NCBI RefSeq assembly: GCF_002901825.1 | Contig: NZ_PPQD01000001.1 | Coordinates: forward strand, 1 to 52,971 | DNA: 52,971 nt | Direction: 5' to 3' | From: Mammaliicoccus sciuri | GTDB taxonomy: Bacteria; Bacillota; Bacilli; Staphylococcales; Staphylococcaceae | In this document: piece by piece, positions 25,782 through 33,702 of the stretch | Layout of the letters: each line of letters begins with the position of its first letter | How positions within the stretch are numbered: position 1 is the stretch's first letter | Notes under the pieces: generated by a model | Database searches by the model: none | What the model saw: only the letters and a program-made list of their open reading frames with translations | Told to the model about the DNA's origin: nothing | Program-made: the position numbers and the translations under genes

Positions 25782-26852
25782 ATGAAAATAGCAATAGTAG
25801 GTTCAGGTAATGGTGCCGTAACCGCTGCTCTAGACATGATATCTAAAGGACATGAAGTAAAATTATATTGTCGTAATCAATCTATTCATAAATTTGATAA
25901 AGCTTTTGAACGAGGTGGCTTTGATTTTATAAATGAAGGTGAAAAGACATTTGTTAAGTTTACTGACATAAGTGATGATATGTCGTATGTATTAAAAGAT
26001 GCAGAAGTGATACAAATGATTATTCCTTCATCATTCATCGAACATTATGCGAAAACGATGGCGCCTCTTATCAATAATGATCAACTGATCTTATTCAATA
26101 TCGCAGCAGCTATGGGATCTATTAGGTTTATCAATGTGTTAGAGAAAAAACATATTGAAACAATGCCAAAGTTTGCTGAATTGAATACATTAACGTACGG
26201 GACACGTGTAGATTATGATAAAGCAGAAGTGAATTTATCTCTTAACGTTCAGAAAGTACACTTCTCAACATATGATAAAAGCTATTTAACAGAAAGCTTT
26301 AAAATGATTAAAGAACTATATCCGTATATCGTCAAAGAAGAAAGTCTTTGGAAGACAAACTTAGAAAACGGGAATCCAGAAGTCCATCCAGGTCCAACAT
26401 TATTAAACGTAGGCAGAATAGACTATGCAGATGAATTTGCCTTATATAAAGAAGGTATTACACCTCATACTGTGAAGTTATTGCATGCAGTCGAATTAGA
26501 AAGATTGTCACTAGGTAGAAAATTAGGTTTCGAGCTTAATACAGCAAAAGGTGCACGAATAGAACGCGGTTATCTATCTAATGATGATGAAGACGAACCA
26601 CTCAATAAATTATTCAATACAAGTCCAGTATTTTCACAAATCAACGGACCAAACGAAGTAGAAAATAGATATTTAACAGAAGATATCGCATATGGTTTAG
26701 TACTATGGTCAAGCTTAGGAAAAGTAATCGGCGTACCAACACCAAACATAGATGCCATTATCATAATCGCTTCAACAATATTAGAGCGAGATTTCTATAC
26801 AGAAGGTTTAACAGTCGAATCATTAGGATTAGAGAAATTAGGATTGGAATAG
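25782..26852 (+). CDS. Octopine/opine dehydrogenase-family protein
   Basis: 356 residues, cytoplasmic. The N-terminal Rossmann motif is VGSGNGAVTAALDM (6-19). The C-terminal octopine-dehydrogenase domain shows the family signature NPEVHPGPTLLN (198-209), with the probable catalytic His202, followed by GRIDYADEFALYKEGITP and ELERLSLGRKLGF. Family members reductively condense an amino acid with a keto acid to an opine. In S. aureus the relative CntM makes the metallophore staphylopine, but no cntK/cntL-like or ABC genes are present here, so this is not a cnt locus. Amino-acid and keto-acid substrates are unknown. A simple dehydrogenase role in amino-acid breakdown is an alternative. Confidence 0.82.
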   Translation: MKIAIVGSGNGAVTAALDMISKGHEVKLYCRNQSIHKFDKAFERGGFDFINEGEKTFVKFTDISDDMSYVLKDAEVIQMIIPSSFIEHYAKTMAPLINNDQLILFNIAAAMGSIRFINVLEKKHIETMPKFAELNTLTYGTRVDYDKAEVNLSLNVQKVHFSTYDKSYLTESFKMIKELYPYIVKEESLWKTNLENGNPEVHPGPTLLNVGRIDYADEFALYKEGITPHTVKLLHAVELERLSLGRKLGFELNTAKGARIERGYLSNDDEDEPLNKLFNTSPVFSQINGPNEVENRYLTEDIAYGLVLWSSLGKVIGVPTPNIDAIIIIASTILERDFYTEGLTVESLGLEKLGLE

Positions 26853-26888
26853 AAAACGCTTAGCTCATCTGCGAGCTAAGCGTTTTTT
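26853..26888. terminator. Bidirectional terminator
   Basis: AAAACGCTTAGCTC (26853-26866) pairs perfectly with GAGCTAAGCGTTTT (26873-26886), between convergent genes. Confidence 0.92.
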
Positions 26889-26895
26889 CAATTTA

Positions 26896-28056
26896 TTAAG
26901 CGATATTTTTAAATAATGATCTACTAATTATTGCGGCTATTACTGTTAATAAGAGTGTTAAGATGCCGATACCTATCCATGCGTATTGTACGAATACATA
27001 ACCGCCGAATATTGTTAATAAACTTGATCCTACATAATAACCTAATAAATATAAAGTTGAGGCGTGTGATTTGCTTGATTCGGTTAATGTGGCGATATAA
27101 CTGCTTTGAATGGAATGTGCGCCAAAGAATCCGAATGTCATTGCGGCGAGTCCTAATATATCAATTGGTAAGTATGTTATGAATGTAAGGATAATACCTA
27201 CAATCATAATTGTTATGGCGATTGCATATGCTTTTTTTATTCCAAGTTTATAACTGAGTTTCCCAAAGTTAATGGAGCTATACGTACCTATTAAATATAA
27301 AATAAATATAAAGGCAATTGTAGACTCACTAAGTGAGAATGGTGGGTGTTCGAAACGTACCGTTATATAACTGTATATTGTGACAAAGGTACCCATTAAT
27401 AAGAATGCTAGTGACATCGTTTTTAAAACGGCTGGGTTCTTTAACAGCTTTCCGTATTTAATGAAATGTTGTTTCGGTGATACCCATTGTGGTGTGTGAA
27501 CTGTTGAAGTTGGTAATAAAATAACCATTAATATTGCGAGTATTAAATTAAGAATGCTGAGCGACGCGATCGCAACTTGCCAATTCGCGATGTCTGTTAG
27601 AATACCAACAACTACACGGCCAGACATACCTCCAAAGGTCGTTCCTGCTACATATAAACCCATTACTTTACTGACTCTATCTTTATGTACTTCATCAGCT
27701 ATATACGCCATTGCGATAGAAGGCACACCACTTAAAGCTAATCCCATCAGACCACGAATGACGAGAAATAAATGAAAGTTCGTTATGAATACACTGATGA
27801 TAGATAATACACTTACAAGTAATACAGAAATAGACATCATACGTTTCTTCTCAATATTATTGAGCATAGGCACTAAAATTAAACCAATACCAAGCATAAA
27901 AGTAGAAACGGATAAAGTTAAACTGATATCAGATAGCGACACGTTAAAATATTGACTAAGCCCATTAAATATCGGTTGCGTAACATAAAGGCTAGAAAAA
28001 ATGATGAATCCTGCTAATAATAATGAAATAGATCTCTTTTTCTGTTCACTTGTCAT
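26896..28056 (-). CDS. MFS transporter (YnfM-like)
   Basis: 386 residues, about 12 membrane segments, major facilitator superfamily, resembling E. coli YnfM-type arabinose/drug efflux-like permeases. It begins KRSISLLLAGFIIFSSLYVTQPIFNGLSQYFNVS, with the YxxQPIxxxL-like start common to that subfamily. The helix 4-5 region GLYVAGTTFGGMSGRVVVGILTD carries the conserved GxxxGGxxGR pattern. GGGAGAG precedes the ATG. Substrate unknown. Divergent from the nucleotidyltransferase gene; two short palindromes (28101-28122) lie between. Confidence 0.88.
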   Translation of the reverse strand: MTSEQKKRSISLLLAGFIIFSSLYVTQPIFNGLSQYFNVSLSDISLTLSVSTFMLGIGLILVPMLNNIEKKRMMSISVLLVSVLSIISVFITNFHLFLVIRGLMGLALSGVPSIAMAYIADEVHKDRVSKVMGLYVAGTTFGGMSGRVVVGILTDIANWQVAIASLSILNLILAILMVILLPTSTVHTPQWVSPKQHFIKYGKLLKNPAVLKTMSLAFLLMGTFVTIYSYITVRFEHPPFSLSESTIAFIFILYLIGTYSSINFGKLSYKLGIKKAYAIAITIMIVGIILTFITYLPIDILGLAAMTFGFFGAHSIQSSYIATLTESSKSHASTLYLLGYYVGSSLLTIFGGYVFVQYAWIGIGILTLLLTVIAAIISRSLFKNIA

Positions 28057-28100
28057 ATTGTATCTCTCCCTACAACAATAATCATAACGCTAAAAAAATC

Positions 28101-28122
28101 ATTTTTCGAAAAATATGCATAT
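28101..28122. promoter_or_regulatory. Two adjacent short palindromes in a divergent promoter region
   Basis: ATTTTTCGAAAAAT (28101-28114) and ATATGCATAT (28113-28122) are perfect palindromes side by side between divergent genes. They may be operators, but they are AT-rich and could be chance. A TATAAT (28149-28154) for the rightward gene lies just downstream. Confidence 0.3.
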
Positions 28123-28184
28123 ATTATTCAATTGTAATTGTGATATATTATAATAATCTGAATTTTTAAGTAAGGAGTGGGAAT

Positions 28185-28943
28185 ATGAGATACGAAATAG
28201 CTTTAGAGAAAATTGTACCTGCTTTGAAAAAAGTAAATGGAGTTTTATCAATATTTTTAAAAGGGTCTATTGCTAGAGGGGAGAATGATGCATATTCTGA
28301 TTTAGATATTTATGTCATGTTAGAACGTGATGTACAAGTTGAAGAAGTATATGACAGTATTGTAGATGCACTAGAGCAATATCAATCGCTGTTATTTAAA
28401 GAAGTTGTCGAAATTATATGCCCTCAAATCGTTGGTGTATTTGAAGATATGTTACATATAGATTGTTATATTGTTCATGAACATGATTATCCTCAAACAG
28501 ATGATATAAAAGTGATGTATGACCCTAATGATAAATTGAAGGAATATGATAAAAAAGATTTAAGTATAACTGAAGAGGTATTTATAGATTCAGCATTAGA
28601 TAGTTGTTGGTTTATCTTTCAATATGATCATATAGTTGGAAGAGGACAATATTTATGGACGACTCAAATGATAGATAACGCACTTAATCATGCAATTAAA
28701 GTATTGTTATATAAATATTATCCTGAGAAGGCAGTTCTAGGTAAAAAAGCTGCTCATCATCTGCCTGCTGATATTTATTCAAAGTTAAATCATATAAATG
28801 ATTGTAATAATTCTATAAAGCATAGAGAAGCGGTTGCTCAATATATGAATCTTTACCAAGACTATATTAAAGACATAGTTGAGGAATATTGGGTTGAAGG
28901 ATTCGAAAAAATATACGACTATTTATATAAAAAATATGCATAA
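28185..28943 (+). CDS. Nucleotidyltransferase, possible antibiotic-modifying type
   Basis: 252 residues. The pol-beta-type nucleotidyltransferase signature GSIARGENDAYSDLD (27-41) supplies the metal-binding aspartates Asp39 and Asp41; a third is likely in DMLHIDCYIV. The C-terminal half is helical and could be the substrate-binding domain (DNALNHAIKVLLYKYYPEK and following). Aminoglycoside and lincosamide nucleotidyltransferases share this build, but I cannot match it to a named resistance gene. Monocistronic, with a 40-base palindromic terminator. Confidence 0.75.
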   Translation: MRYEIALEKIVPALKKVNGVLSIFLKGSIARGENDAYSDLDIYVMLERDVQVEEVYDSIVDALEQYQSLLFKEVVEIICPQIVGVFEDMLHIDCYIVHEHDYPQTDDIKVMYDPNDKLKEYDKKDLSITEEVFIDSALDSCWFIFQYDHIVGRGQYLWTTQMIDNALNHAIKVLLYKYYPEKAVLGKKAAHHLPADIYSKLNHINDCNNSIKHREAVAQYMNLYQDYIKDIVEEYWVEGFEKIYDYLYKKYA

Positions 28944-28944
28944 C

Positions 28945-28984
28945 TAGACACCAGTCATAGTGACGTCACTATGACTGGTGTCTA
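28945..28984 (+). terminator. 40-bp perfect palindrome, probable terminator
   Basis: Bases 28945-28984 are a perfect inverted repeat with no unpaired centre (arms TAGACACCAGTCATAGTGAC and its complement, axis at GAC|GTC). It starts just after the stop codon and is followed by TATATATTT. It would fold into a very stable RNA hairpin. Confidence 0.8.
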
Positions 28985-29008
28985 TATATTTACATGTGAG
29001 TATAATTT

Positions 29009-29038
29009 TTGTAATGATGAAACTGATGCGCGTATAAT
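29009..29038 (+). promoter_or_regulatory. Promoter of the second MhqE-like gene
   Basis: TTGTAA (29009-29014) and TATAAT (29033-29038) with an 18-base spacer. Confidence 0.6.
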
Positions 29039-29065
29039 GTAGTTAAATTAATGGGAGGTACGATT

Positions 29066-29995
29066 ATGATAGAAATTTTAGGGCACCACCATATTTCGAT
29101 GCTTACGAAAGATGCTAAGTTAAATAAAGATTTTTATGTGGAAAAATTAGGACTACGTTTATATTTAAAAACAGTGAATCAAGATGACCCTTCTATGTAT
29201 CATTTGTTCTATGGTGATGAGGTCGGTTCGCCTGGTACTTCTTTAACATTTTTCGAACTTAAACCGATGGGACAAACTTATAAAGGTACGAACTCAATTT
29301 CAAGAATTGGATTGTTAGTACCAAGTGAAGAAAGCTTGAATTATTGGAAAGATCGTTTTGAAAAGCTTGATGTTGATCATGACGCTATTGGTATTTATAA
29401 CGGTATGACGGCTTTGCATTTTAGAGATCATGAAGGATTGGAAATGGTGTTATTACCTAATGGTGAACGTAAAGTGCCGCAAAGTTGGCGTCATAACAGA
29501 TACACAGATGTACCAGAAGAACATCAAATTATGGGTATGGGTCCTGTAGAATTTAAAATTGATGATGTTTCAGAAATGAAAAATTTCCTGGAAAATGATT
29601 TGCATTTTGAGTTAGTAGATTCTGAAAGTGAGTTATTATATACGATTGATTTTGAAGGATTGTATAGCGATATTATATTGAAAGAAGTAGAAGGTGAAAG
29701 AGAAAGGCCTGGTAAAGGAAGTATTCACCATCTTGCATTATCCGTAGCAGACGAAGAAGAATTAAATAAAGTGAAAGAATTATTAGATGAAAAAGGCGTT
29801 GTACATTCTGGAATAGTAGATAGAGATTTCTTTAAAAGCTTATATTATAGACATTCACATATATTAATCGAATTTGCGACAGAAGGACCAGGTATGCCAT
29901 ATGATGATGTGTCACAACTTGGACAACAGCTGGATTTACCAGGATTTTTAGAATCAAGAAGAGCAGAAATTGAAAGTAATTTAGAACCTATTTAA
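29066..29995 (+). CDS. MhqE-like ring-cleaving dioxygenase, copy 2
   Basis: 309 residues, two glyoxalase/VOC modules, same family as the gene at 16021-16983. Module 1 starts ILGHHHISMLTKDAKLNKDFYVEKLGLRLYLKTVNQD; module 2 has GSIHHLALSVADEEE and FFKSLYYRHSHILIEFATEGPGM, giving the His/Glu metal ligands. I choose ATG 29066 because GGGAGG lies just upstream; an ATG at 29051 overlaps that site. The two copies share blocks such as KTVNQ and the SLYYR/SIYYR turn. This copy keeps the more canonical FATEGPGM ending. Likely oxygenase for catechol/hydroquinone-type compounds; monocistronic. Confidence 0.83.
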   Translation: MIEILGHHHISMLTKDAKLNKDFYVEKLGLRLYLKTVNQDDPSMYHLFYGDEVGSPGTSLTFFELKPMGQTYKGTNSISRIGLLVPSEESLNYWKDRFEKLDVDHDAIGIYNGMTALHFRDHEGLEMVLLPNGERKVPQSWRHNRYTDVPEEHQIMGMGPVEFKIDDVSEMKNFLENDLHFELVDSESELLYTIDFEGLYSDIILKEVEGERERPGKGSIHHLALSVADEEELNKVKELLDEKGVVHSGIVDRDFFKSLYYRHSHILIEFATEGPGMPYDDVSQLGQQLDLPGFLESRRAEIESNLEPI

Positions 29996-30063
29996 TAGAA
30001 GAATGTAGTGTTTCTAATGATCAAGACTGAAAAACAAGATCGTTAGCCCTTCATATATACAAA

Positions 30064-30100
30064 CAAAAGCACCTTTTGACCGAGTCAAAAGGTGCTTTCT
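30064..30100. terminator. Bidirectional terminator
   Basis: AAAAGCACCTTTTGAC pairs with GTCAAAAGGTGCTTT, between convergent genes. Confidence 0.9.
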
Positions 30101-30101
30101 T

Positions 30102-30860
30102 CTATATTTTATGTTGTTGTTTCTTTATTAATCTCACTGTGATAAATGAGGTGATTGGTATAGCGATACTTACAGCGATGCCACCTAATAATATGGTTAT
30201 GATTTCTGCTGCAAATATTTTAGCATTGATTATTTCGCCAAAGGTGTAATTTAATTTACCAAACCAGAAAAATAACGTGATTTGTCCGCCTATATAGGCG
30301 AAATAAATTGTATTGGTTGTTGTTGATAGGATGTCTCTTCCTATTGTTAAGCCAGACTTGAAAAGTTGTTGCAATGATATTTTTGGATGTGCTTCATATA
30401 GTTCGTACATTGGAGAACTAATGGATATTGTTAAATCAATCACTGCTGCGATTACGGCTAATACGACTGTAAATACCATGAGCTCAGCATAGTTTATACC
30501 TACATTCATTGAAAATATATACGTTTCATCTTGTTCTTCTTCAGTGAATCCTTGCAACATTGAAATATCTACAATGAAATAGATTAATCCTATTAAGATA
30601 AGCGTAGATATAATGGTCGCGAAAAAGGCAGCAACTGTCTTAGTATTATATGCATTAATATAGAACAAGTTAATACACGTAATAATTAAACAGAAGATGA
30701 TTAATACGATGAATATAGGCGCTTTATAAATGATGAGTAATAACGCAATAAACAACGTCAGCAAGTTTAAAAATAACGTTACGAACGATCTAAATCCTTT
30801 CTTTCCACCAACGATGATCATAAGAATGAGTAATATACTGGCTAAAATAAATGTCGTCAT
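30102..30860 (-). CDS. YibE/F-family membrane protein (short subunit)
   Basis: 252 residues with about seven membrane segments and almost no soluble part. It shares the C-terminal module of its upstream neighbour: AVIAAVIDLTISISSPMYELYEAHPKISLQQLFKSGLTIGRDILSTTTNT here against AVMDVAITLTSSLYEIKAQHPEISLKQL in the partner. Its start overlaps the stop of the partner gene by one base (TAATG). Function of YibE/F is not known; the paired arrangement suggests a two-subunit membrane complex. Confidence 0.83.
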   Translation of the reverse strand: MTTFILASILLILMIIVGGKKGFRSFVTLFLNLLTLFIALLLIIYKAPIFIVLIIFCLIITCINLFYINAYNTKTVAAFFATIISTLILIGLIYFIVDISMLQGFTEEEQDETYIFSMNVGINYAELMVFTVVLAVIAAVIDLTISISSPMYELYEAHPKISLQQLFKSGLTIGRDILSTTTNTIYFAYIGGQITLFFWFGKLNYTFGEIINAKIFAAEIITILLGGIAVSIAIPITSFITVRLIKKQQHKI

Positions 30861-31975
30861 TATTTAGCCTCCTCTCGTTGCATGAACATCATTGCAACAA
30901 ATATTGTGATAGGTATCGTAATCACAATACCAATACCACCCATGAGTGCTCTTGTAATTTCTAATGACCAATTCATGGATAAGGTGTACGTGATTGTATT
31001 GCTATTTTTAAAGTAAAGAATAATCATCGGAATGCTACCAGATAAATAAGCAAAGAATAAGATGTTCGTCATTGTGCCCATAATATCTTTACCAATGTTT
31101 GTGCCAGATTGACGCAATTGTTTCAATGAAATTTCGGGGTGTTGTGCCTTAATCTCATATAAGGAACTTGTTAACGTAATTGCAACATCCATAACGGCAC
31201 CAAGCGAACCTATCAGCACAGACGCAAGAAATATTTGTGTCGGCTGAATCGTTAAGAAACTCATCGTTTCATATTTAACGCCGTCACCATTCGTAAACAT
31301 CATGACAAGTTGAGCGATACCGATACTTAAAAATGTACCGAATAAAGTTGAAATAATCGCAACAAAAGTTCTCCGCTTAAAGCCACTTACGAGCAGTAAG
31401 GATACGATTGTTGAGAATATAACTGTTGCTGTCATTAATATAAAGAAGTGATGATTATTATGTTTCATGAAATAATCAATCATTAATAGTAGAACTGTGA
31501 CATTAATAATGAGTGAAATAATGGAATATAGTCCTGATTTTCTACCGACGATAAGTAAAGTTAATAAGAACAAACCAGTCATTAACGTGACAGCACCATC
31601 TCGTTTTAAACCTTTTATAATAGCAGTGTCTTCTTCACCTTTATAGGATAAGAGGACTTGGTCGTTTACATGGTATTTCTCAGAGTCCGTTAAAGAATCC
31701 GTGTATTTATGAGAAACTGTAATGCGGTCTCCTTTATGCTGGCCATTCTGAATCTCTAAATGGATTTGTTCTTTATGTAACGTATCTTTATTTTTATTTT
31801 GGTCAACCGTTGTTTGTGAAGATTGGTGTGTAATATCCGTAATTTGACCAATCGGTGTTTTGTAATATTGCGCATTATGTTGGGTGAATATATAGGTTAT
31901 TACAACGCATACAATAAATATGAGTATCGCAACATTAAATGGTTTCGTTAATTGTTGTTTGATTTTTGAATTCAT
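30860..31975 (-). CDS. YibE/F-family membrane protein (long subunit)
   Basis: 371 residues. An N-terminal membrane helix (VAILIFIVCVVITYIF) is followed by an extracytoplasmic domain of ~90 residues (about 35-125) and then about seven membrane helices ending with MFMQREEAK. The signature GAVMDVAITLTSSLYEI and GTNIGKDIMGTMTNILFFAYLSG blocks match YibE/F. First gene of a two-gene operon with a clear promoter upstream. Role unknown; the family is common in Firmicutes and often sits in pairs. 69 bases separate it from the DNA glycosylase gene on the same strand, so readthrough from gltC-mpg is possible. Confidence 0.83.
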   Translation of the reverse strand: MNSKIKQQLTKPFNVAILIFIVCVVITYIFTQHNAQYYKTPIGQITDITHQSSQTTVDQNKNKDTLHKEQIHLEIQNGQHKGDRITVSHKYTDSLTDSEKYHVNDQVLLSYKGEEDTAIIKGLKRDGAVTLMTGLFLLTLLIVGRKSGLYSIISLIINVTVLLLMIDYFMKHNNHHFFILMTATVIFSTIVSLLLVSGFKRRTFVAIISTLFGTFLSIGIAQLVMMFTNGDGVKYETMSFLTIQPTQIFLASVLIGSLGAVMDVAITLTSSLYEIKAQHPEISLKQLRQSGTNIGKDIMGTMTNILFFAYLSGSIPMIILYFKNSNTITYTLSMNWSLEITRALMGGIGIVITIPITIFVAMMFMQREEAK

Positions 31976-32015
31976 GTTTTGCCACCATCATTTTTCTTTG
32001 ATTTGAACATACTAT

Positions 32016-32044
32016 AGTATACGTACATAAGTGGTGTACTTCAA
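32016..32044 (-). promoter_or_regulatory. Promoter of the YibE/F pair
   Basis: On the minus strand TTGAAG (32044-32039) and TATACT (32021-32016) are 17 bases apart. The -35 box directly follows the stop codon of the upstream glycosylase gene. A 12-bp palindrome ATACTATAGTAT (32009-32020) covers the -10 box. Confidence 0.65.
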
Positions 32045-32656
32045 TTATTTCCATGTTTCAGCACAAGGTAGTGAATCGCGTTTTCTAGCTTTTGAGACAT
32101 ACGGATGTCCTGCTACTGTGAAACGTAAAGGTTTGTCTGTCCAAATACCTTTATTTGGGATGCCGATTCTTGCTGAACGCTCAATTTGTTTAGGATATCT
32201 TCTATTTGTTGTATCAATTTTTAAGCAATTAGCATTAAGTTTAGTGCCATCTAATGTTTTAGATATTTGCATCGCTTGCGTGAATTTGCCAGGTCCATTT
32301 GTTAATTCTATACCTGTTTTGCCGTTACGGTTCAATGCCATTTGCTCAGTGCCATGTTCAGGTTCAATCGCTCTAATTAAGACACCTTGAGGTTCACCTT
32401 CAACTTGTGTAACAAAGTTAATCAGTAGTTGTTTGTGCATGGAGTGTGCATAAATCGTTCCACCCTCACAGTACAAAGATTTCACGCTTTTAGTATTTCT
32501 ACCATTGAATGAATGGGCAGCTTGATCGTGTTTACCAATATAAGCTTCAGTTTCAACGATATAACCTGTATATACGATATCTTCTGTTTCGTGAATGATT
32601 TTGACGCCAAGTAAGTCGGCAGCAATTTCTTCAGTCGTTCTATTGATAAAATCCAT
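32045..32656 (-). CDS. mpg: 3-methyladenine DNA glycosylase (MPG/AAG family)
   Basis: 203 residues, the normal size for bacterial MPG. It excises alkylated purines as the first step of base-excision repair. Hallmarks: [12 protein letters not shown] near the start, [22 protein letters not shown] with the catalytic glutamate, [29 protein letters not shown] and [19 protein letters not shown] start at ATG 32656 (MDFINRT); AAGGAGG lies 11 bases upstream. The 5' end is 17 bases after gltC on the same strand, so the two are probably co-transcribed, an unexplained pairing of repair with glutamate regulation. Confidence 0.92.
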   Translation of the reverse strand: MDFINRTTEEIAADLLGVKIIHETEDIVYTGYIVETEAYIGKHDQAAHSFNGRNTKSVKSLYCEGGTIYAHSMHKQLLINFVTQVEGEPQGVLIRAIEPEHGTEQMALNRNGKTGIELTNGPGKFTQAMQISKTLDGTKLNANCLKIDTTNRRYPKQIERSARIGIPNKGIWTDKPLRFTVAGHPYVSKARKRDSLPCAETWK

Positions 32657-32672
32657 TTTGAAAATATCCTCC

Positions 32673-33560
32673 TTAATGATATGTTGCTTGTCTTTGTAAT
32701 AAAGAACGTGTATGTTCAATAAAAGTCTTCAATTTACTGTTTTGATTATTGTCTTGATAAACAATGTTAATGGTTCTCTTAAGTTCGGTATGTGTTAACG
32801 GGATTTTTGTAAGTTGTTCATTTTCAATACCATTACTTAAATAATCAGGCACGATGAGTACGCCTTTTTCAGATAGTAAAGTTTGTCGTAATAATGCAAA
32901 GTTTGAAATCGGGTAAGTCTTCTGTGATGCATGTTTACGTATTAAATGTGATATCTGATCAGGTAATGTGTTGAAATGGTAAATGTATTGTTGGCTCAAT
33001 TGTGATAAAGGCGGTTTAGGGTTCATTGATAAATCGTTGTTGTTGTGTACGTATAAATTATATGTTTCTTCGAATAGTGTATGTTTAATAGTATGTTTAT
33101 TGTTTGTTAGTTTCGGTGTGAGTTCGCATAACGCGACATCTATTTGATGAGATAATAAACCTTCTTCGATTTCTAATGGTGTCATCATCATAGGTCTAAC
33201 TTCTATTTTAAAATCTCGCTCGTAAGTCTTAATAATAGCCGGTAAAGCTTGTGATACATAACTTTCTGTATAAGCGAGTTTAATAGAACGTCTATCTGAA
33301 TGTTCTTGGTGTATAAATAAATCTTTCGTCTCTTCTATTAAATTTAAAATTCTATTTGTCTGTGTAAGTAACAGTTCGCCACTGTCTGTTAATTTTACAT
33401 TTCTGCCTTCTCTTAAAAATAACGTCGTGTTTAATTCTTTTTCTAAATTCGCGATTTGTCTACTGACCGCAGATTGGGCGATCTCTAGTTCGAGCGCAGC
33501 CTCTGAAATATGCTCTCTCAAAGCAACTTCTCTAAAATAAATTAATTGTTTTATCTCCAT
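32673..33560 (-). CDS. gltC: LysR-type regulator GltC
   Basis: 295 residues. N-terminal LysR helix-turn-helix ([48 protein letters not shown]) followed by a two-lobed effector domain. It is divergent from gltB, the standard position of GltC, which activates gltBD and represses itself according to nitrogen and carbon state in Bacillus. I choose ATG 33560 (GAGGTG 6 bases upstream); an in-frame ATG/TTG two or three codons earlier is less well placed. Probably co-transcribed with mpg. Confidence 0.92.
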   Translation of the reverse strand: MEIKQLIYFREVALREHISEAALELEIAQSAVSRQIANLEKELNTTLFLREGRNVKLTDSGELLLTQTNRILNLIEETKDLFIHQEHSDRRSIKLAYTESYVSQALPAIIKTYERDFKIEVRPMMMTPLEIEEGLLSHQIDVALCELTPKLTNNKHTIKHTLFEETYNLYVHNNNDLSMNPKPPLSQLSQQYIYHFNTLPDQISHLIRKHASQKTYPISNFALLRQTLLSEKGVLIVPDYLSNGIENEQLTKIPLTHTELKRTINIVYQDNNQNSKLKTFIEHTRSLLQRQATYH

Positions 33561-33584
33561 ATTCAACACCTCATTATTTATATT

Positions 33585-33650
33585 ATCTAATTTTTAGATA
33601 TATTTCATCTATTTTATATATTGTTAAGATAAGTCCTTGTAAAGTATGAT
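33585..33650 (+). promoter_or_regulatory. gltB promoter with GltC-type box
   Basis: A perfect dyad ATCTAA-TTT-TTAGAT (33585-33599), containing the T-N11-A pattern of LysR sites, lies upstream of TTGTTA (33621-33626) and TATGAT (33645-33650), spaced 18 bases. Further ATCT-containing sequence (TTTCATCTATTT) follows the dyad and could be a second half-site. The spacing fits GltC activation of gltB. Confidence 0.6.
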
Positions 33651-33702
33651 ATAGACTATCAATTATTGAAGATTCTGAAATTTATTGTTGAGGTGATGTC
33701 GA

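Noticed and set aside
25782-26852. Staphylopine dehydrogenase cntM
   Set aside because: The protein is 356 residues, shorter than CntM as I recall, and no cntK, cntL or cnt transporter genes are in the window.
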